Source: Halomonas sp. A11-A
Lineage (GTDB): Bacteria > Pseudomonadota > Gammaproteobacteria > Pseudomonadales > Halomonadaceae
Length of the DNA: 38,210 bases
Direction: 5' to 3'
NCBI RefSeq assembly: GCF_003182195.1
Contig: NZ_QGTM01000027.1
Coordinates: forward strand, 1-38,210
A program made the position numbers and the translations under genes. The number at the start of each line of letters is the position of its first letter. The stretch's first letter is position 1. This document shows positions 17,446 through 26,867 of the stretch, piece by piece. The notes beneath the pieces are model-generated. The model was not told where the DNA came from. It was given only the letters and a program-made list of their open reading frames with translations, and ran no database searches.

Positions 17446-18825
17446 TCAGAAGGATTCCCACTCCTGATCGCTGGCGTGTCCGCGCGTCTTCGTCTGGGGG
17501 TCGCGCCCGGCCGGAGACGGCATCAGCGCCGGCATCCAGCGGGCCAGGGTGGGATCATGGCCGGCGTCGCCTGCGGATTCCGCCCCGTCGGCAGCGGCCG
17601 CGTCGGAGGGGGGCATCTCGGCGCTCTTGCCGTCCAGCCGAAAGCCGGCCACGGCCTGGCTCAGGCGCTCTGCCTGGGACTCCACCTGGTGCGCGACGGC
17701 GGCCGCCTGCTGCACCAGGGCGGCGTTCTGCTGGGTGACCTCATCCATCTGCGCCACCGCCAGGTTGACCTGATCGATGCCACTGCTCTGCTCGGCAGAG
17801 GCCGCGGCGATCTCGTCCATGATGTCGCTGACCTTCTGCACCGCCGCCACGATGTCGCCCATGGTGCTGCCGGCGCGGTCGGCGCGCTCGCTGCCGGCCT
17901 CCACCCTGGCCACCGAGACCTCGATCAATTCACGAATCTGGCGAGAGGCATCGGCGGAACGCTGGGCCAGGTTGCGCACCTCGCCGGCCACCACCGCAAA
18001 GCCGCGCCCCTGCTCGCCGGCCCGGGCGGCCTCCACCGAGGCGTTGAGGGCCAGGATGTTGGTCTGGAAGGCGATGGAGTCGATCACCTTGATGATGTCG
18101 CTGACCCGGTGGGAGCTCTCGCGGATCTCGTGCATGGTGGCGACCACCTCGTCGACCACCTGGCCGCCATTGCCGGCGGTGCGCGAGGCATCCTCGGCCA
18201 GCTGGCTGGCGTGGCGCGCATTGTCGGCGTTCTGCTTCACCGTCGAGGCGAGCTGCTCCATGCTGGCGGCAGTCTCCTGCAGGGCGGCCGCCTGCTCCTC
18301 GGTGCGCGCCGACAGGTCCTGGTTGCCGCTGGCGATGTGCTGGGAGCCCTGGTGGATCGCATCGCTGCCATGGCGCACGGCCCCCACCGTTCTGCCCAGG
18401 CTGGTCTGCAGCGCCTCCAGGGCGCCGTAGAGACGCCCGATCTCGTTGTTGCCCAGGTGCTCGATGGGCGCCGAGAGATCCCCCTTGGCCATGGTGTCGA
18501 AATGCATCACCACCCGCGACAGCGGTCGCAGCACGTTGACTGTGACGCCCCAGACCACCACCAGGGTGGTCAGCACTGCGACGGCCAGCACGCCGAGGAT
18601 GGCCAGGCGCAGGGTGTCGGAAAGCGCGGCGAAGGTCTGCAGGTGATGGGCACCGGCGTCGCCGGCCTGGGCCGCCAGGTCGGTCATGGCCGCGCTGGAT
18701 ACCGCCAGCAGGTAGAGCCCCAGGCCGCTGAGCACCAGGATCAGGGCGAAGAAGGTGCCCAGCACCAGGAACCAGCTCAGGCGCACCGTCATGTTGTCAA
18801 AGATTCGCTTTATCACTCGTTTCAC
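17446..18825 (-). CDS. Chemoreceptor with almost no periplasmic domain
   Basis: This 459-residue receptor has two membrane segments near 18-42 and 73-97, leaving only about 30 residues outside the membrane, too few for a normal ligand-binding domain. HAMP and the signalling domain ([24 protein letters not shown]) are intact. The tail ends DQEWESF, a CheR/CheB tether. The start is GTG with GAGAGGG upstream; an in-frame ATG lies 11 codons on. It probably senses through the membrane, through a partner protein, or through cytoplasmic signals. An internal deletion of a periplasmic domain is possible, but the frame is clean. Confidence 0.9.
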   Translation of the reverse strand: MKRVIKRIFDNMTVRLSWFLVLGTFFALILVLSGLGLYLLAVSSAAMTDLAAQAGDAGAHHLQTFAALSDTLRLAILGVLAVAVLTTLVVVWGVTVNVLRPLSRVVMHFDTMAKGDLSAPIEHLGNNEIGRLYGALEALQTSLGRTVGAVRHGSDAIHQGSQHIASGNQDLSARTEEQAAALQETAASMEQLASTVKQNADNARHASQLAEDASRTAGNGGQVVDEVVATMHEIRESSHRVSDIIKVIDSIAFQTNILALNASVEAARAGEQGRGFAVVAGEVRNLAQRSADASRQIRELIEVSVARVEAGSERADRAGSTMGDIVAAVQKVSDIMDEIAAASAEQSSGIDQVNLAVAQMDEVTQQNAALVQQAAAVAHQVESQAERLSQAVAGFRLDGKSAEMPPSDAAAADGAESAGDAGHDPTLARWMPALMPSPAGRDPQTKTRGHASDQEWESF

Positions 18826-18944
18826 ACTGCCACCCTCTCTCTGCTGCGGCCGGGGCGAGATCGCCCCATCCGGTTCCGGGAGGGACGGCAGCTGTCGGCC
18901 GGCTCTCCTCCCCTGGCGCCCGGGGGCGTCGGGATGTTGTCGTC

Positions 18945-20573
18945 TCAGCTCTCGGCCAGCGCCAGCGGGCGAGGGCGAGCGGGCGCCTCCACCAGCGGCG
19001 CGGGCTCTTCCAACACCGCTCGGTGGCGCTCGGCACCGGTGCGGAAGCGCCGCACGTGCTCGCGCAGGCGGTGGCTCTGGGCCGCCAGGCGCTGGGAGGC
19101 CAGTGTGTGCTCCTCGACCAGGCCCGAGTTCTGCTGGGTCATGCGATCCATCTGGGAGACCGCCTCGTTGACCTGCTCGATGCCGAGGCTCTGCTCCCGG
19201 GAGGCCGCGGAGATCTCGCCGACCAGGGTGCTGAGCTCTGCGATCTCGCAGGCAATACCGGCGATGATGCCCCCGGCCTCCTCCACCCGCCGGCTGCCCT
19301 CTGCCACCTGGGTACCGGAGGTCTCGATGAGCCCCTTGACCTCCCGGGCGGCCTCGGCGCTGCGGCTGGCGAGCTTGCGCACCTCCTCGGCCACCACGGC
19401 GAATCCGCGGCCGTGCTCGCCGGCGCGAGCCGCCTCCACGGAGGCATTCAGCGCCAGAATATTGGTCTGGAAGGCGATGGCATCGATGGTGTCGACGATG
19501 GTGATCATCTGGCTGGCGCTCTCCTTGATCGCCGCCATGGAGGCCTCCACGCTGCTCATCGCCGCCCGGCCCCGCTCGGCGCTGCTGGCCGAGCTGCCGG
19601 CGAGCTCGCGAGCCTGGTCGCTGTGCTCGGCGTTCTGCCGCACCGTGGCGGTGAGCTGCTCCATGCTCGAGGCGGTCTCGGCCAGGGAGGCCGCCTGCTG
19701 CTCGGTGCGGGTGGCCAGTTCGTCATTGCCGGCACTGAGCTCGTCCACCGCCTGCCCCAGCTCGTCGGCGCTGCGATGGATGTCACCGATGGTGGCCGCC
19801 AGGTTGGCCCGCATCCGATCGATGTCGTGCAGCAGGCTCTCACCCTCGGCACGGGTGAGCCGGACGTCGCGGGTCAGGTCGCCGTCGGCGATATGGCGCA
19901 CCACCTCGGCCGCATAGCGGGGATCGCCGCCCAGGCGCCGGGAGATATCGCGGATCACCAGGCCCATCAGCAGGGTCAGCGGCAGGCCCACCGCCAGCAG
20001 CGACAGCAGGTTGCTGATCAGGGAGCCCAGGAAGGCCGCGTCGATGTCGTCGATATAGACCCCGGTGCCGATCACCCAGCCCCAGGGGGCGTAGTAGCCG
20101 TGGAAGGAGGACTTCTCGGCCAGGCCGCCCTCCTCCTCGTGGATCCACAGATAGTCGACGAAGCCGTCACCCTGGTGCACCGACTCCATGAACTCGCGGA
20201 ACAGGTAGCGCCCCTCCTCGTTCTGGAAGTCACCGACGAAGGTCCCCACCGGCAGGCGCGGATGCGCCAGCAGCTCATAGGCCTCGTTGAAGACATAGAT
20301 ATAACCGCGACCCTGGTCGTAGGTCATGTCGCGCACCATCGCGGCCGCCAGGGCCCTGGCCTCGGCCTCATCGAGCTCGCCGGCGGCGACGCGCTCGGCC
20401 TGGCCGGCCACGGCGTTCATGGCCATATCGACATAGTCGCCCAGGGCCCCCTTGCGCTCGGCCAGCATGGTCTGGCGAGTCTCCCAGGCCCCCCAGCCGA
20501 CCAGCAGCAGCATGGCCAGCCAGATCACCCCCAGTAGTGCCCAGAGCTTTCTCGTCGTCGACAGTCCCTGCAT
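18945..20573 (-). CDS. Cache-domain methyl-accepting chemotaxis protein
   Basis: This 542-residue receptor has a membrane segment near 10-28, a periplasmic single-Cache domain of about 150 residues ([51 protein letters not shown]) and a second membrane segment near 183-207. The signalling domain carries [23 protein letters not shown]. sCache domains of this kind bind small carboxylates in several characterised receptors; the ligand here is unknown. It lacks the C-terminal W-x-x-F peptide found in three of the other receptors, ending RPLALAES, so methylation may depend on neighbours. GAGGGA precedes the ATG. It follows cheW after about 50 bases. Confidence 0.92.
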   Translation of the reverse strand: MQGLSTTRKLWALLGVIWLAMLLLVGWGAWETRQTMLAERKGALGDYVDMAMNAVAGQAERVAAGELDEAEARALAAAMVRDMTYDQGRGYIYVFNEAYELLAHPRLPVGTFVGDFQNEEGRYLFREFMESVHQGDGFVDYLWIHEEEGGLAEKSSFHGYYAPWGWVIGTGVYIDDIDAAFLGSLISNLLSLLAVGLPLTLLMGLVIRDISRRLGGDPRYAAEVVRHIADGDLTRDVRLTRAEGESLLHDIDRMRANLAATIGDIHRSADELGQAVDELSAGNDELATRTEQQAASLAETASSMEQLTATVRQNAEHSDQARELAGSSASSAERGRAAMSSVEASMAAIKESASQMITIVDTIDAIAFQTNILALNASVEAARAGEHGRGFAVVAEEVRKLASRSAEAAREVKGLIETSGTQVAEGSRRVEEAGGIIAGIACEIAELSTLVGEISAASREQSLGIEQVNEAVSQMDRMTQQNSGLVEEHTLASQRLAAQSHRLREHVRRFRTGAERHRAVLEEPAPLVEAPARPRPLALAES

Positions 20574-20625
20574 ATTTCCCTCGATCGTGCTTGTTATTGA
20601 TGTTCTCGCCGCGGCGGCCCGGGTA

Positions 20626-21123
20626 TCAGTCGGTGGCCTTCTCCACCAGCGCCATCTCCTCGCTGGTCAGCAGCTTGTCGATGTCCACCAGCACCAGCAT
20701 GCGGTCCTCCAGGCTACCCAGGCCGCTCAGGAAGTCGGAGGAGAGGGTGACCCCGAACTCCGGCGCCGGCTTGATCTGCTCCGGGGTGAGGGTCATGACA
20801 TCGGAGACGCCATCCACCACGATGCCGACGATGCGATCGGCGACATTGACCACGATCACCACGGTCTGGCCGCCGTACTCCACCCGCTCGAGGTGGAACT
20901 TGATGCGCAGGTCGACGATCGGCACGATCACGCCGCGCAGGTTGGTCACCCCCTTGATGAAGTCCGGCGCATTGGCGATGCGGGTCACGTTCTCGTAGCC
21001 GCGGATCTCCTGCACCTTGAGGATATCGATGGCGTACTCCTCCTCCCCCAGGGAGAAGACCAGAAACTCCTGGTTGCCGGCCTCGGCGGAGGCAAGTGCG
21101 GTCGGGGACGTCTGGCTGTTCAT
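20626..21123 (-). CDS. cheW: Chemotaxis coupling protein CheW
   Basis: This 165-residue protein is a single CheW domain ([44 protein letters not shown]) that links receptors to CheA in the signalling array. Its ATG overlaps the cheA stop by 4 bp, so it is translated with cheA. Confidence 0.96.
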   Translation of the reverse strand: MNSQTSPTALASAEAGNQEFLVFSLGEEEYAIDILKVQEIRGYENVTRIANAPDFIKGVTNLRGVIVPIVDLRIKFHLERVEYGGQTVVIVVNVADRIVGIVVDGVSDVMTLTPEQIKPAPEFGVTLSSDFLSGLGSLEDRMLVLVDIDKLLTSEEMALVEKATD

Positions 21124-23240
21124 GTGAGGTCAACCTCCTTGACGGAAAGCGGCGAAGCCGACTGGCGGCTGTCACGCCGCGTCTGCTTCTTGGAACGACT
21201 GAGCTGATGCAGGCCGGCGATGTCGAGGATCAGCGCCACGCTGCCATCCCCGAGGATGGTGGCGGCCGACACCCCCGGCACCTTGCGATAGTTGGTCTCG
21301 AGGTTCTTCACCACCACCTGCTGCTGGCCGATCAGATCATCCACCAGCAGCGCATAGCGGCGCCCCTCGCCCTGCACGATCACGGCGATGGTCTCGGTGA
21401 GCTCGGTGCGCGCCCCGGCCACGTCGAAGGCCTCGTGCACCGCCACCACCGGCAGGTACTCGTCGCGCACCTTGAGCACCACGTCGTCGCCGGCCATGGC
21501 GTAGAGATCCTCCTGGGCCGGCTGCAGCGACTCCAGCACCGCGGTGAGCGGCAGGATGAAGACCTCCTCCCCGACCCGGATCGACATACCGTCGAGGATG
21601 GCCAGGGTCAGCGGCAGCAGGATGCGAATGGTGGTGCCCTCGCCCGCCCGGGACATGATCTGCACCTGCCCCCCCATGCCCTGGATGTTGCGCTTGACCA
21701 CGTCCATGCCCACGCCGCGGCCGGAAACGTCGGTCACCTCCTTGGCGGTGGAAAAGCCAGGGGCAAAGATCAGCTGCCACACCTCGTCGTCGGACATGGT
21801 GTCGGAAACAGCCAGACCGCTCTCCCGCGCCTTGGCCAACAGCCGGTCGCGATTGAGGCCGGCGCCGTCGTCGATCACCTCGATGAGGATATTGCCGCCC
21901 TGATGGCGGGCCGAGAGGGTCAGCCGGCCGGTGCGCGGCTTGCCCTGGGCCTCGCGCTCCTCGGGCGGCTCGATGCCGTGGTCGAGGCTGTTGCGCACCA
22001 GGTGGGTCAGCGGATCGATGATCCGCTCGGTCAGGCTCTTGTCGAGTTCGGTGGCCCCCCCCTCGGTGACCAGCTCGATCTCCTTGCCAAGCTTGGCCGA
22101 GATCTCGCGCACCACCCGCGGGAAGCGGCTGAAAACGAAGTCCATGGGAATCATCCGGATCGACATCACCGCTTCCTGGAGGTCCCGAGCGTTGCGCTGC
22201 AGCAGGCTCATGCCGTTGAGCAGCGCGCCGTTGCTTACGCCATCCAGCTCGCTCACGGTCTGGTCGAGCATCGACTGGGTGATGATCAGCTCGCCCACCA
22301 GGTTGATGATCTGATCGACCTTCTCCACCGAGACGCGGATCGACGCTGACTCGCTGGCCTTGGGCTTCGGCTTGGCCTTGGCGGCCGCCTCGGTAGCGCC
22401 CTGCTGCTGGGGGGGAGCGGGCGCCGGCGAGGGAGTGGGTGCCGGCGGCTCCGCCGCGGCCGGCGCGACGGCATCACCGGCCGGCGCTTTCGCGACCGCC
22501 TCATCGGCAGAAGCGGCGGCTTGAGTGACCTCGATCTCGTCGGGCTCGATGATGAAGCACATCACCGCCTCGATGTCGTCCGGGCTCGCCGTGGTCTCCA
22601 GCAGCACCTCGTAGCGTGCCTGATCGCCGCCCTCGCCCTTCACCTCACCGAGCTGGCCGAGCTCCTCGATGAGCAGCGCACGGTTCTCGTCGCTCACCCC
22701 CAGCAGGGCCACCACCAGGCAGCCGCTTGAATCGGCGCTTGAATCGGGGACAGCCCCCCATTCCGGCGCCCCCGCTTCGGCCGCGGGCTCCACGGCGGGT
22801 GCCGGGCTGGCGGGCGCGGGGCTGGCCGACGCACCGCCCGCCAGGCCCTGATCGATCTCCTCTCGCGCCAGCTGCTGCAGGATGGCGCAGATGCGCTCGA
22901 AGGCGGCCTGGTCGGGGTCTTCGCCGTTGCGGTAGGCGCCGAGCTGGTCGTTGAGCATGTCCTTGGTTTCCAGGAAGGTATCGACGATGTCCCGGCGCAG
23001 GCGCAGCTCGCCCTTGCGGGTGTGGTCGAGGAGGTTCTCGAACAGATGGGTCGTCTTCTGCAGTACCTCGAAGCCGAAGGTCCCCGCGCCGCCCTTGATG
23101 GAGTGGGCCGCTCGAAAGATGGCGTTGAGCTGCTCGGCGTCCGGCGCTTCCACGTCGAGCTCCAGCAGGTGGCGCTCCATGTCCGCCAGCAGCTCCTCGG
23201 CCTCCTCGAAGAAGGTGTCATAGAAATCGGTGATATCCAT
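21120..23240 (-). CDS. cheA: Chemotaxis histidine kinase CheA
   Basis: This 706-residue kinase has the HPt domain with His46 in [12 protein letters not shown], a Pro/Ala-rich linker, a region that may be the CheY/CheB-binding P2 domain, a second linker, the dimerisation helices ([19 protein letters not shown]), the HATPase with [18 protein letters not shown] and [10 protein letters not shown], and a C-terminal CheW-like domain. It phosphorylates CheY and CheB. The first linker contains a small duplication (DSSADSSG, from a 12-bp DNA repeat near 22724-22750). A strong GAGGAGAAGG site precedes the ATG. It follows motB by 18 bases, giving motA-motB-cheA-cheW as in E. coli. Confidence 0.97.
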   Translation of the reverse strand: MDITDFYDTFFEEAEELLADMERHLLELDVEAPDAEQLNAIFRAAHSIKGGAGTFGFEVLQKTTHLFENLLDHTRKGELRLRRDIVDTFLETKDMLNDQLGAYRNGEDPDQAAFERICAILQQLAREEIDQGLAGGASASPAPASPAPAVEPAAEAGAPEWGAVPDSSADSSGCLVVALLGVSDENRALLIEELGQLGEVKGEGGDQARYEVLLETTASPDDIEAVMCFIIEPDEIEVTQAAASADEAVAKAPAGDAVAPAAAEPPAPTPSPAPAPPQQQGATEAAAKAKPKPKASESASIRVSVEKVDQIINLVGELIITQSMLDQTVSELDGVSNGALLNGMSLLQRNARDLQEAVMSIRMIPMDFVFSRFPRVVREISAKLGKEIELVTEGGATELDKSLTERIIDPLTHLVRNSLDHGIEPPEEREAQGKPRTGRLTLSARHQGGNILIEVIDDGAGLNRDRLLAKARESGLAVSDTMSDDEVWQLIFAPGFSTAKEVTDVSGRGVGMDVVKRNIQGMGGQVQIMSRAGEGTTIRILLPLTLAILDGMSIRVGEEVFILPLTAVLESLQPAQEDLYAMAGDDVVLKVRDEYLPVVAVHEAFDVAGARTELTETIAVIVQGEGRRYALLVDDLIGQQQVVVKNLETNYRKVPGVSAATILGDGSVALILDIAGLHQLSRSKKQTRRDSRQSASPLSVKEVDLT

Positions 23241-23258
23241 CGCGTGTCCTTCTCCTCG

Positions 23259-24227
23259 TTATGGCGTATCGGCAGCGCCGGCCTCGCCGCCCAGGGCCTG
23301 GCGCAGGCTCTGCTGGAAGGCCTCCACCGGCGCCAGGTCGACCTCGCCGCCCAGGCGGGCGGCCGGTGACGGCATCCCGGGCCCGTTGATCAGGGAGGGA
23401 GAGCGAATCTGTTCGCTCACATCCGGGAACAGCAGCAGCAGCTCGATGCGCCGATTGGCGGAATCCTGCGGATTGAGATCCGGCAGCGGCACCCGGTCGG
23501 CGAAGCCCGAGACGCGCAGCAGCTTGCCGGAGTCGAAGCCCCCGGCCACCAACTCGCGGCGCGAGGCGTTGGCGCGATCGTTGGAGAGCTCCCAGTTGCT
23601 GTAGCCGCGATAGCCCCCGGCGAAGGGGGTGCTGTCGGTGTGGCCACCGATGCTCAGGTCGTTGTTCAGCTCGTTGAGCAGCGGCGCCATGGTGCGCAGA
23701 AGGTTGCGCATGTAGGGGGCGACCCGGTCGCTGCCCACGTCGAACATCGGGCGCTGGTCGGTATCCAGCAGCTGGATACGCAGCCCTTCGCGGGTCATGT
23801 CGAAGCGCATCTGGCTGCGCAGATGGCGCAGCTCGGGATCCTCCTGGAGCGCCGACTCGATGCGCCGCTGCAGGTCGGTGAAAAAGTTGCGCTGCACATC
23901 GCTGGGGCGCGTCTGGGCACGCATGTCGAGGCGCGCCCGCTCGCCTTCGGAATGCACCGGGTCGGGCCCGCCGCCGGGAATCACGTTGCTGGTCTGGGCC
24001 GAGCCGCTGCCGCCGGTGATGGCGGTGACCAGCGGGGTGCGGAAGTACTCGGCGACGCCCTCGCGCTGCTCCGGGCTTGCCGCCGACAGGATCCACATCA
24101 CCAGGAACAGCGCCATCAGCGCCGTCATGAAGTCGGCCAGGGCGATCTTCCAGCTGCCGCCATGGTGGCGATGCACCACCTTCTTGCGGCGAATGATGAT
24201 GGGCCGGCGCCCCTCCCCCGTGCTCAT
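23259..24227 (-). CDS. motB: Flagellar motor stator protein MotB
   Basis: This 322-residue protein has a single membrane segment WKIALADFMTALMALFLVMW with the proton-carrying Asp at residue 32, as in E. coli MotB, followed by the plug/linker and an OmpA-like peptidoglycan-binding domain (IGGHTDSTPF, NRRIELLLL). Its ATG overlaps the motA stop by four bases. The membrane motif is the classical H+-type, unlike the second stator pair at 1243-2749. Confidence 0.95.
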   Translation of the reverse strand: MSTGEGRRPIIIRRKKVVHRHHGGSWKIALADFMTALMALFLVMWILSAASPEQREGVAEYFRTPLVTAITGGSGSAQTSNVIPGGGPDPVHSEGERARLDMRAQTRPSDVQRNFFTDLQRRIESALQEDPELRHLRSQMRFDMTREGLRIQLLDTDQRPMFDVGSDRVAPYMRNLLRTMAPLLNELNNDLSIGGHTDSTPFAGGYRGYSNWELSNDRANASRRELVAGGFDSGKLLRVSGFADRVPLPDLNPQDSANRRIELLLLFPDVSEQIRSPSLINGPGMPSPAARLGGEVDLAPVEAFQQSLRQALGGEAGAADTP

Positions 24228-25096
24228 GCGCCGGCAGACTCCGACTTGGCGCTACGCACGTGCTCCTCCAGTTCGTGGAAGCTCGGCCGCTCCGCGGTAT
24301 GCAGCGCCTTGCGGCCGAACTCCACGGCCATCTGGGGGGCGTAACCGTGGAGGCTGGCCAGCAGCGTCACCCGCATGCACTGCAGCACCTTCTCTGCCTC
24401 CTTGGCCTGGCGCTCGATGCGGCTCGCCACCGGGTTGATGAAGCCGTAGCCCAGGAGGATGCCGAGGAAGGTGCCCACCAGGGCGTGTGCGATCATCTCC
24501 CCCATCTCGTCGGGGCCGGCGTCGGCATAGGTGAGCGCCTTTACCACGCCCAGCACCGCCGCCACGATGCCGAAGGCTGGCATGGCATCGCCGACCTTGG
24601 CGATGGCATCCGCCGGAATATGCACCTCGGCCTCGAAGGCCTCGATCTCATGGAGCATCAGCTCGTCGAGCTCCATGGGCTCCATGCTGCCGCTCACCAT
24701 GATGCGCAGGTAGTCGGTGAGGAAGTTCATCACCATGGGGTCGGAAAGAAGCCGCGGGTAGTCGTTGAAGAGCGCGCTCTCCTGGGGGGCGTCGATATCG
24801 CGCTCGACCCCCAGCATGCCCTCGCGGCGAATCTTGGCGAGGATCTTGTACTGCAGCCCCATCAGCTCCATGTAGAAGCTCTTGTCGTAGCGGTTGGCGC
24901 GCTTGAGCTTGGAGAAGACCCGGAAGGTAGCCTTGATCGCCTTGCCGTTGTTGGCGGCGATGAAGGCCCCCACCCCCGCGCCGCCGATCATCAGCAGCTC
25001 CAGAGGCTGAAAGATGGGCCCGAGGCTGCCGCCGGCCAGCACGAAACCGCCGAACACGCAGAGAATGACAACGATATATCCAAGAGGTATCAGCAC
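24224..25096 (-). CDS. motA: Flagellar motor stator protein MotA
   Basis: This is an E. coli-type MotA: LLMIGGAGVGAFIAANNGKAIK, PAFGIVAAVLGVVKAL, HALVGTFLGILLGYGFINP and the C-terminal GYAPQMAVEFGRKAL...ERPSFHELEEHVR. Starting at the GTG at 25096 gives 290 residues, close to E. coli MotA, with GAAGGAAG upstream; a longer frame back to 25162 lacks conserved sequence. The loop arginines and glutamates of MotA face the FliG rotor. Its sigma-28 promoter at 25181-25207 lies directly after the flhDC terminator. Confidence 0.94.
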   Translation of the reverse strand: MLIPLGYIVVILCVFGGFVLAGGSLGPIFQPLELLMIGGAGVGAFIAANNGKAIKATFRVFSKLKRANRYDKSFYMELMGLQYKILAKIRREGMLGVERDIDAPQESALFNDYPRLLSDPMVMNFLTDYLRIMVSGSMEPMELDELMLHEIEAFEAEVHIPADAIAKVGDAMPAFGIVAAVLGVVKALTYADAGPDEMGEMIAHALVGTFLGILLGYGFINPVASRIERQAKEAEKVLQCMRVTLLASLHGYAPQMAVEFGRKALHTAERPSFHELEEHVRSAKSESAGA

Positions 25097-25180
25097 TGCC
25101 CACTTCCTTCGCTCAGCCCGTCGTCCGCCCCGGCTCGGCCTTGCCACCAGCGGTGGAGCCACCGAGACGTCGTACTGGTC

Positions 25181-25207
25181 TTATCGGCCTCCCGGCCCGG
25201 GACTTGA
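25181..25207 (-). promoter_or_regulatory. Sigma-28 promoter for motA-motB-cheA-cheW
   Basis: On the minus strand: TCAAGTCC, 11 bases, GCCGATAA. The -10 is a perfect match, and TCAAG is the common Pseudomonas-type -35. It lies 12 bases beyond the flhC terminator and 85 bases upstream of the motA GTG. Confidence 0.87.
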
Positions 25208-25218
25208 GACATGCCAAC

Positions 25219-25251
25219 AAAAAACCGCGCGACTCGATGAAAGCGCGCGGT
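25219..25251 (-). terminator. Rho-independent terminator after flhC
   Basis: ACCGCGCG pairs with CGCGCGGT (8 bp, perfect) around a 12-base loop, followed on the minus strand by six T residues (25224-25219). It separates the flhDC transcript from the motA promoter. Confidence 0.92.
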
Positions 25252-25288
25252 CAGACGTAGGGGGTGGCGCCGTGCCGGCGCCTGTGTG

Positions 25289-25852
25289 TCAGGAGACTCG
25301 ACGAACCGCGGCAGGGGTCTCGGCACCGGCCTTCTGGCGCTTGCGGGTCTTGCCCGCCCGAGAGGGGGGCTGGCAGATGCCGCACACATAGTCATGAGCG
25401 GGGCTGTGGGCATGGGCCACAAAGTGACCGGTACAGCGCGTGCACTCGGAGAGCTGCAGCAGGTCGCTTTCGAAGAAGCGCAGCAGCGTCCAGGCCCGGG
25501 TCAGGCCCAGCACCGTCTCGGCGCCATCGAGCTTCACCTGCTCCTGGTAGAGCCGGAAGGCCGTGACGAAAGCCTCCATCCGCTCGCAGCCATGATCTTC
25601 CCGCAGCCGCAGGTAGATGTTGTAGAACAGCGAGGAGTGAATATTGGGCAGCCAGGTGATGAACCAGTCGGCAGAGAACGGCAGCATCCCCTTGGGGGGC
25701 GACATGCCGCGCACTTCCTTGTAGAGGCGAATCAGCTTGGCACGGCTGATCTCGGTCTCGGTCTCCAGCACCTGCAGGCGAGCGCCGAGCTCGATCAGCT
25801 CGATAGCCAGCTGCACCTGCTGCATCTCATCGACAAGACTCTTCTGCGACAT
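25289..25852 (-). CDS. flhC: Flagellar master regulator subunit FlhC
   Basis: This 187-residue protein is homologous to enteric FlhC, with four zinc-binding cysteines in CTRCTGHFVAHAH...CGIC and the conserved FITWLPNIHSSLFYNIY region. With FlhD it forms the heterohexamer that activates class 2 flagellar promoters. The ATG is three bases after the flhD stop, with a GAGGGGG site inside flhD. A strong terminator follows 38 bases downstream. Confidence 0.96.
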   Translation of the reverse strand: MSQKSLVDEMQQVQLAIELIELGARLQVLETETEISRAKLIRLYKEVRGMSPPKGMLPFSADWFITWLPNIHSSLFYNIYLRLREDHGCERMEAFVTAFRLYQEQVKLDGAETVLGLTRAWTLLRFFESDLLQLSECTRCTGHFVAHAHSPAHDYVCGICQPPSRAGKTRKRQKAGAETPAAVRRVS

Positions 25853-25855
25853 GGC

Positions 25856-26188
25856 TCAGGCCCCCTCACCGGCGGCCAGCGACAGCCGGGTACGCGAGGC
25901 CATCAGCAGGGAGGCGTGGAAGCGGTCCTGCCCCTGGTCGCGGGGATTGCCGACGATCTGGCGAAGCTGGTCCGCGCTGCCGTGGCCGAAGTGGCAGAGC
26001 AGCTGGTTGGTACGCGCCAGCCGCGCCAGCTGTCGAGAGCTCAGCGACTGCAGCAGGTCCGCCATCTCATCGTCGATCTTGAGACGGAACATGGCCGAGA
26101 CTCGGTCGGCAAGCAGCATCCGCTGCGCCAGCAGCAGGTAGGCGAGATTGATCTCCTCGATCTCGTCCAGCAGGTCGGTATGTTGCAT
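25856..26188 (-). CDS. flhD: Flagellar master regulator subunit FlhD
   Basis: This 110-residue protein matches FlhD: LLDEIEEINLAYLLLAQRMLLADR, MFRLKIDDEMADLL and the LLCHF region. It dimerises and combines with FlhC. It is the first gene of the flhDC operon and is preceded by a 382-base region with repeats and palindromes, the most extensive non-coding region in the window. TAGGGA lies upstream of the ATG. Confidence 0.95.
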   Translation of the reverse strand: MQHTDLLDEIEEINLAYLLLAQRMLLADRVSAMFRLKIDDEMADLLQSLSSRQLARLARTNQLLCHFGHGSADQLRQIVGNPRDQGQDRFHASLLMASRTRLSLAAGEGA

Positions 26189-26253
26189 GGTTCCCTACGC
26201 CAAGTTGTTGCCGCGCCAGGGGATTGCCGCGGCTTTCTTCTTGTCACCTACCT

Positions 26254-26313
26254 CTTGCGCCCAGGAGTGTGTTCATGGACCGGCTTGCGCCCAGGAGTGT
26301 GTTCATGGACCGG
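26254..26313. repeat. Perfect 30-bp tandem direct repeat in the flhDC leader
   Basis: Two identical 30-bp units lie at 26254-26283 and 26284-26313. On the plus strand each contains AGGAG, seven bases, ATG, a good ribosome-binding site and start. The frame from the first ATG is MDRLAPRSVFMDRQA (26275-26322). The unit length is a multiple of three, so the repeat is in frame. Translation is unproven; the repeat lies 66-125 bases upstream of flhD. Confidence 0.9.
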
Positions 26314-26434
26314 CAGGCTTGACGGTTTTTCAGCGCCCGTCGGTGCGGACACTGTTCCTTACGTATGGCAACGATTCTGGGGAAATACGGCGGGGATGCA
26401 ATAGGTCAGCAAATTGCGAAACAATGACGAAACG

Positions 26435-26448
26435 TTGACCTGGATCAA
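26435..26448. promoter_or_regulatory. FNR/Anr-like box upstream of flhDC
   Basis: TTGAC-CTGG-ATCAA matches TTGAT-N4-ATCAA at nine of ten defined positions. It lies about 250 bases upstream of flhD. Whether it overlaps a promoter is not known. Confidence 0.4.
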
Positions 26449-26570
26449 TACACAAAAAAAGGTGATGAAAATCATCCAGCTGGAATGAGAGATCTCATAC
26501 TGTGTCAGCCTGGCAACAAGGTTTGCTTTGGTTTTTTACTTTTTGAAAACAATTTTTTACAAAAGTTAAC

Positions 26571-26867
26571 TCAATTTCTTGACTCTTCGGCCAGCTCCCT
26601 GACCCACACCAGCAGCTCGGCGATCACCTGGTAGAGCGAAGGGGGGATGCGCTCGTCGAGATCCAGCCCCATCAGCAGCCCGACCAGCTCCGGCGCATCA
26701 TGCACGTGAATGCCCTGCCGGCGCGCCTCCGCCATGATCCGCTCGGCGAGCTCGCCATAGCCCTTGGCGATCACCCGTGGGGCGTCATCGCCCTCGCGAT
26801 AGGCCAGGGCCACGGCCCGGCGTCGCGGCAGCCCCTCGCGCCCGGTCATTCCATCACGCTCGGCCAT
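26571..26867 (-). CDS. flhX: FlhX, FlhB C-terminal-domain-like protein
   Basis: This 98-residue protein resembles the cytoplasmic end of FlhB: AVALAYREGDDAPRVIAKGYGELAERI, GIHVHDAPELVGLLMGLDLDERIPPSLYQVIAELLVWV. It has no membrane segments and starts just after where NPTH would lie, so it cannot autocleave. Such FlhX/YlqH proteins can substitute for the cleaved FlhB C-terminal fragment in some bacteria. It overlaps the fliK-like gene by 14 bp and has GAGGAGG before its ATG. Confidence 0.88.
   Translation of the reverse strand: MAERDGMTGREGLPRRRAVALAYREGDDAPRVIAKGYGELAERIMAEARRQGIHVHDAPELVGLLMGLDLDERIPPSLYQVIAELLVWVRELAEESRN

Larger units (their letters stand above)
26189..26570 (-). promoter_or_regulatory. 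flhDC upstream regulatory region
   Basis: These 382 bases hold no convincing protein-coding gene. From the flhD side there is a 30-bp tandem repeat (26254-26313), a short hairpin GACGG...CCGTC (26321-26341), an FNR-like box (26435-26448), a palindrome GATGA-AAA-TCATC (26464-26476) followed on the minus strand by a T run, a palindrome TGAGA-GA-TCTCA (26486-26497), and a very AT-rich stretch (about 26518-26578) next to the flhX stop. I could not fix a -10/-35 pair. The minus-strand GATGA stem plus seven T residues could be a weak terminator for the flhX operon. Confidence 0.6.

Noticed and set aside
25097..25162. N-terminal extension of MotA to 25162
   Set aside because: The extra 22 residues are Arg/Pro-rich and absent from MotA proteins, and the GTG at 25096 has a good ribosome-binding site.
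26254..26313. CRISPR array
   Set aside because: The two 30-bp units are directly adjacent with no spacers, so this is a simple tandem duplication.
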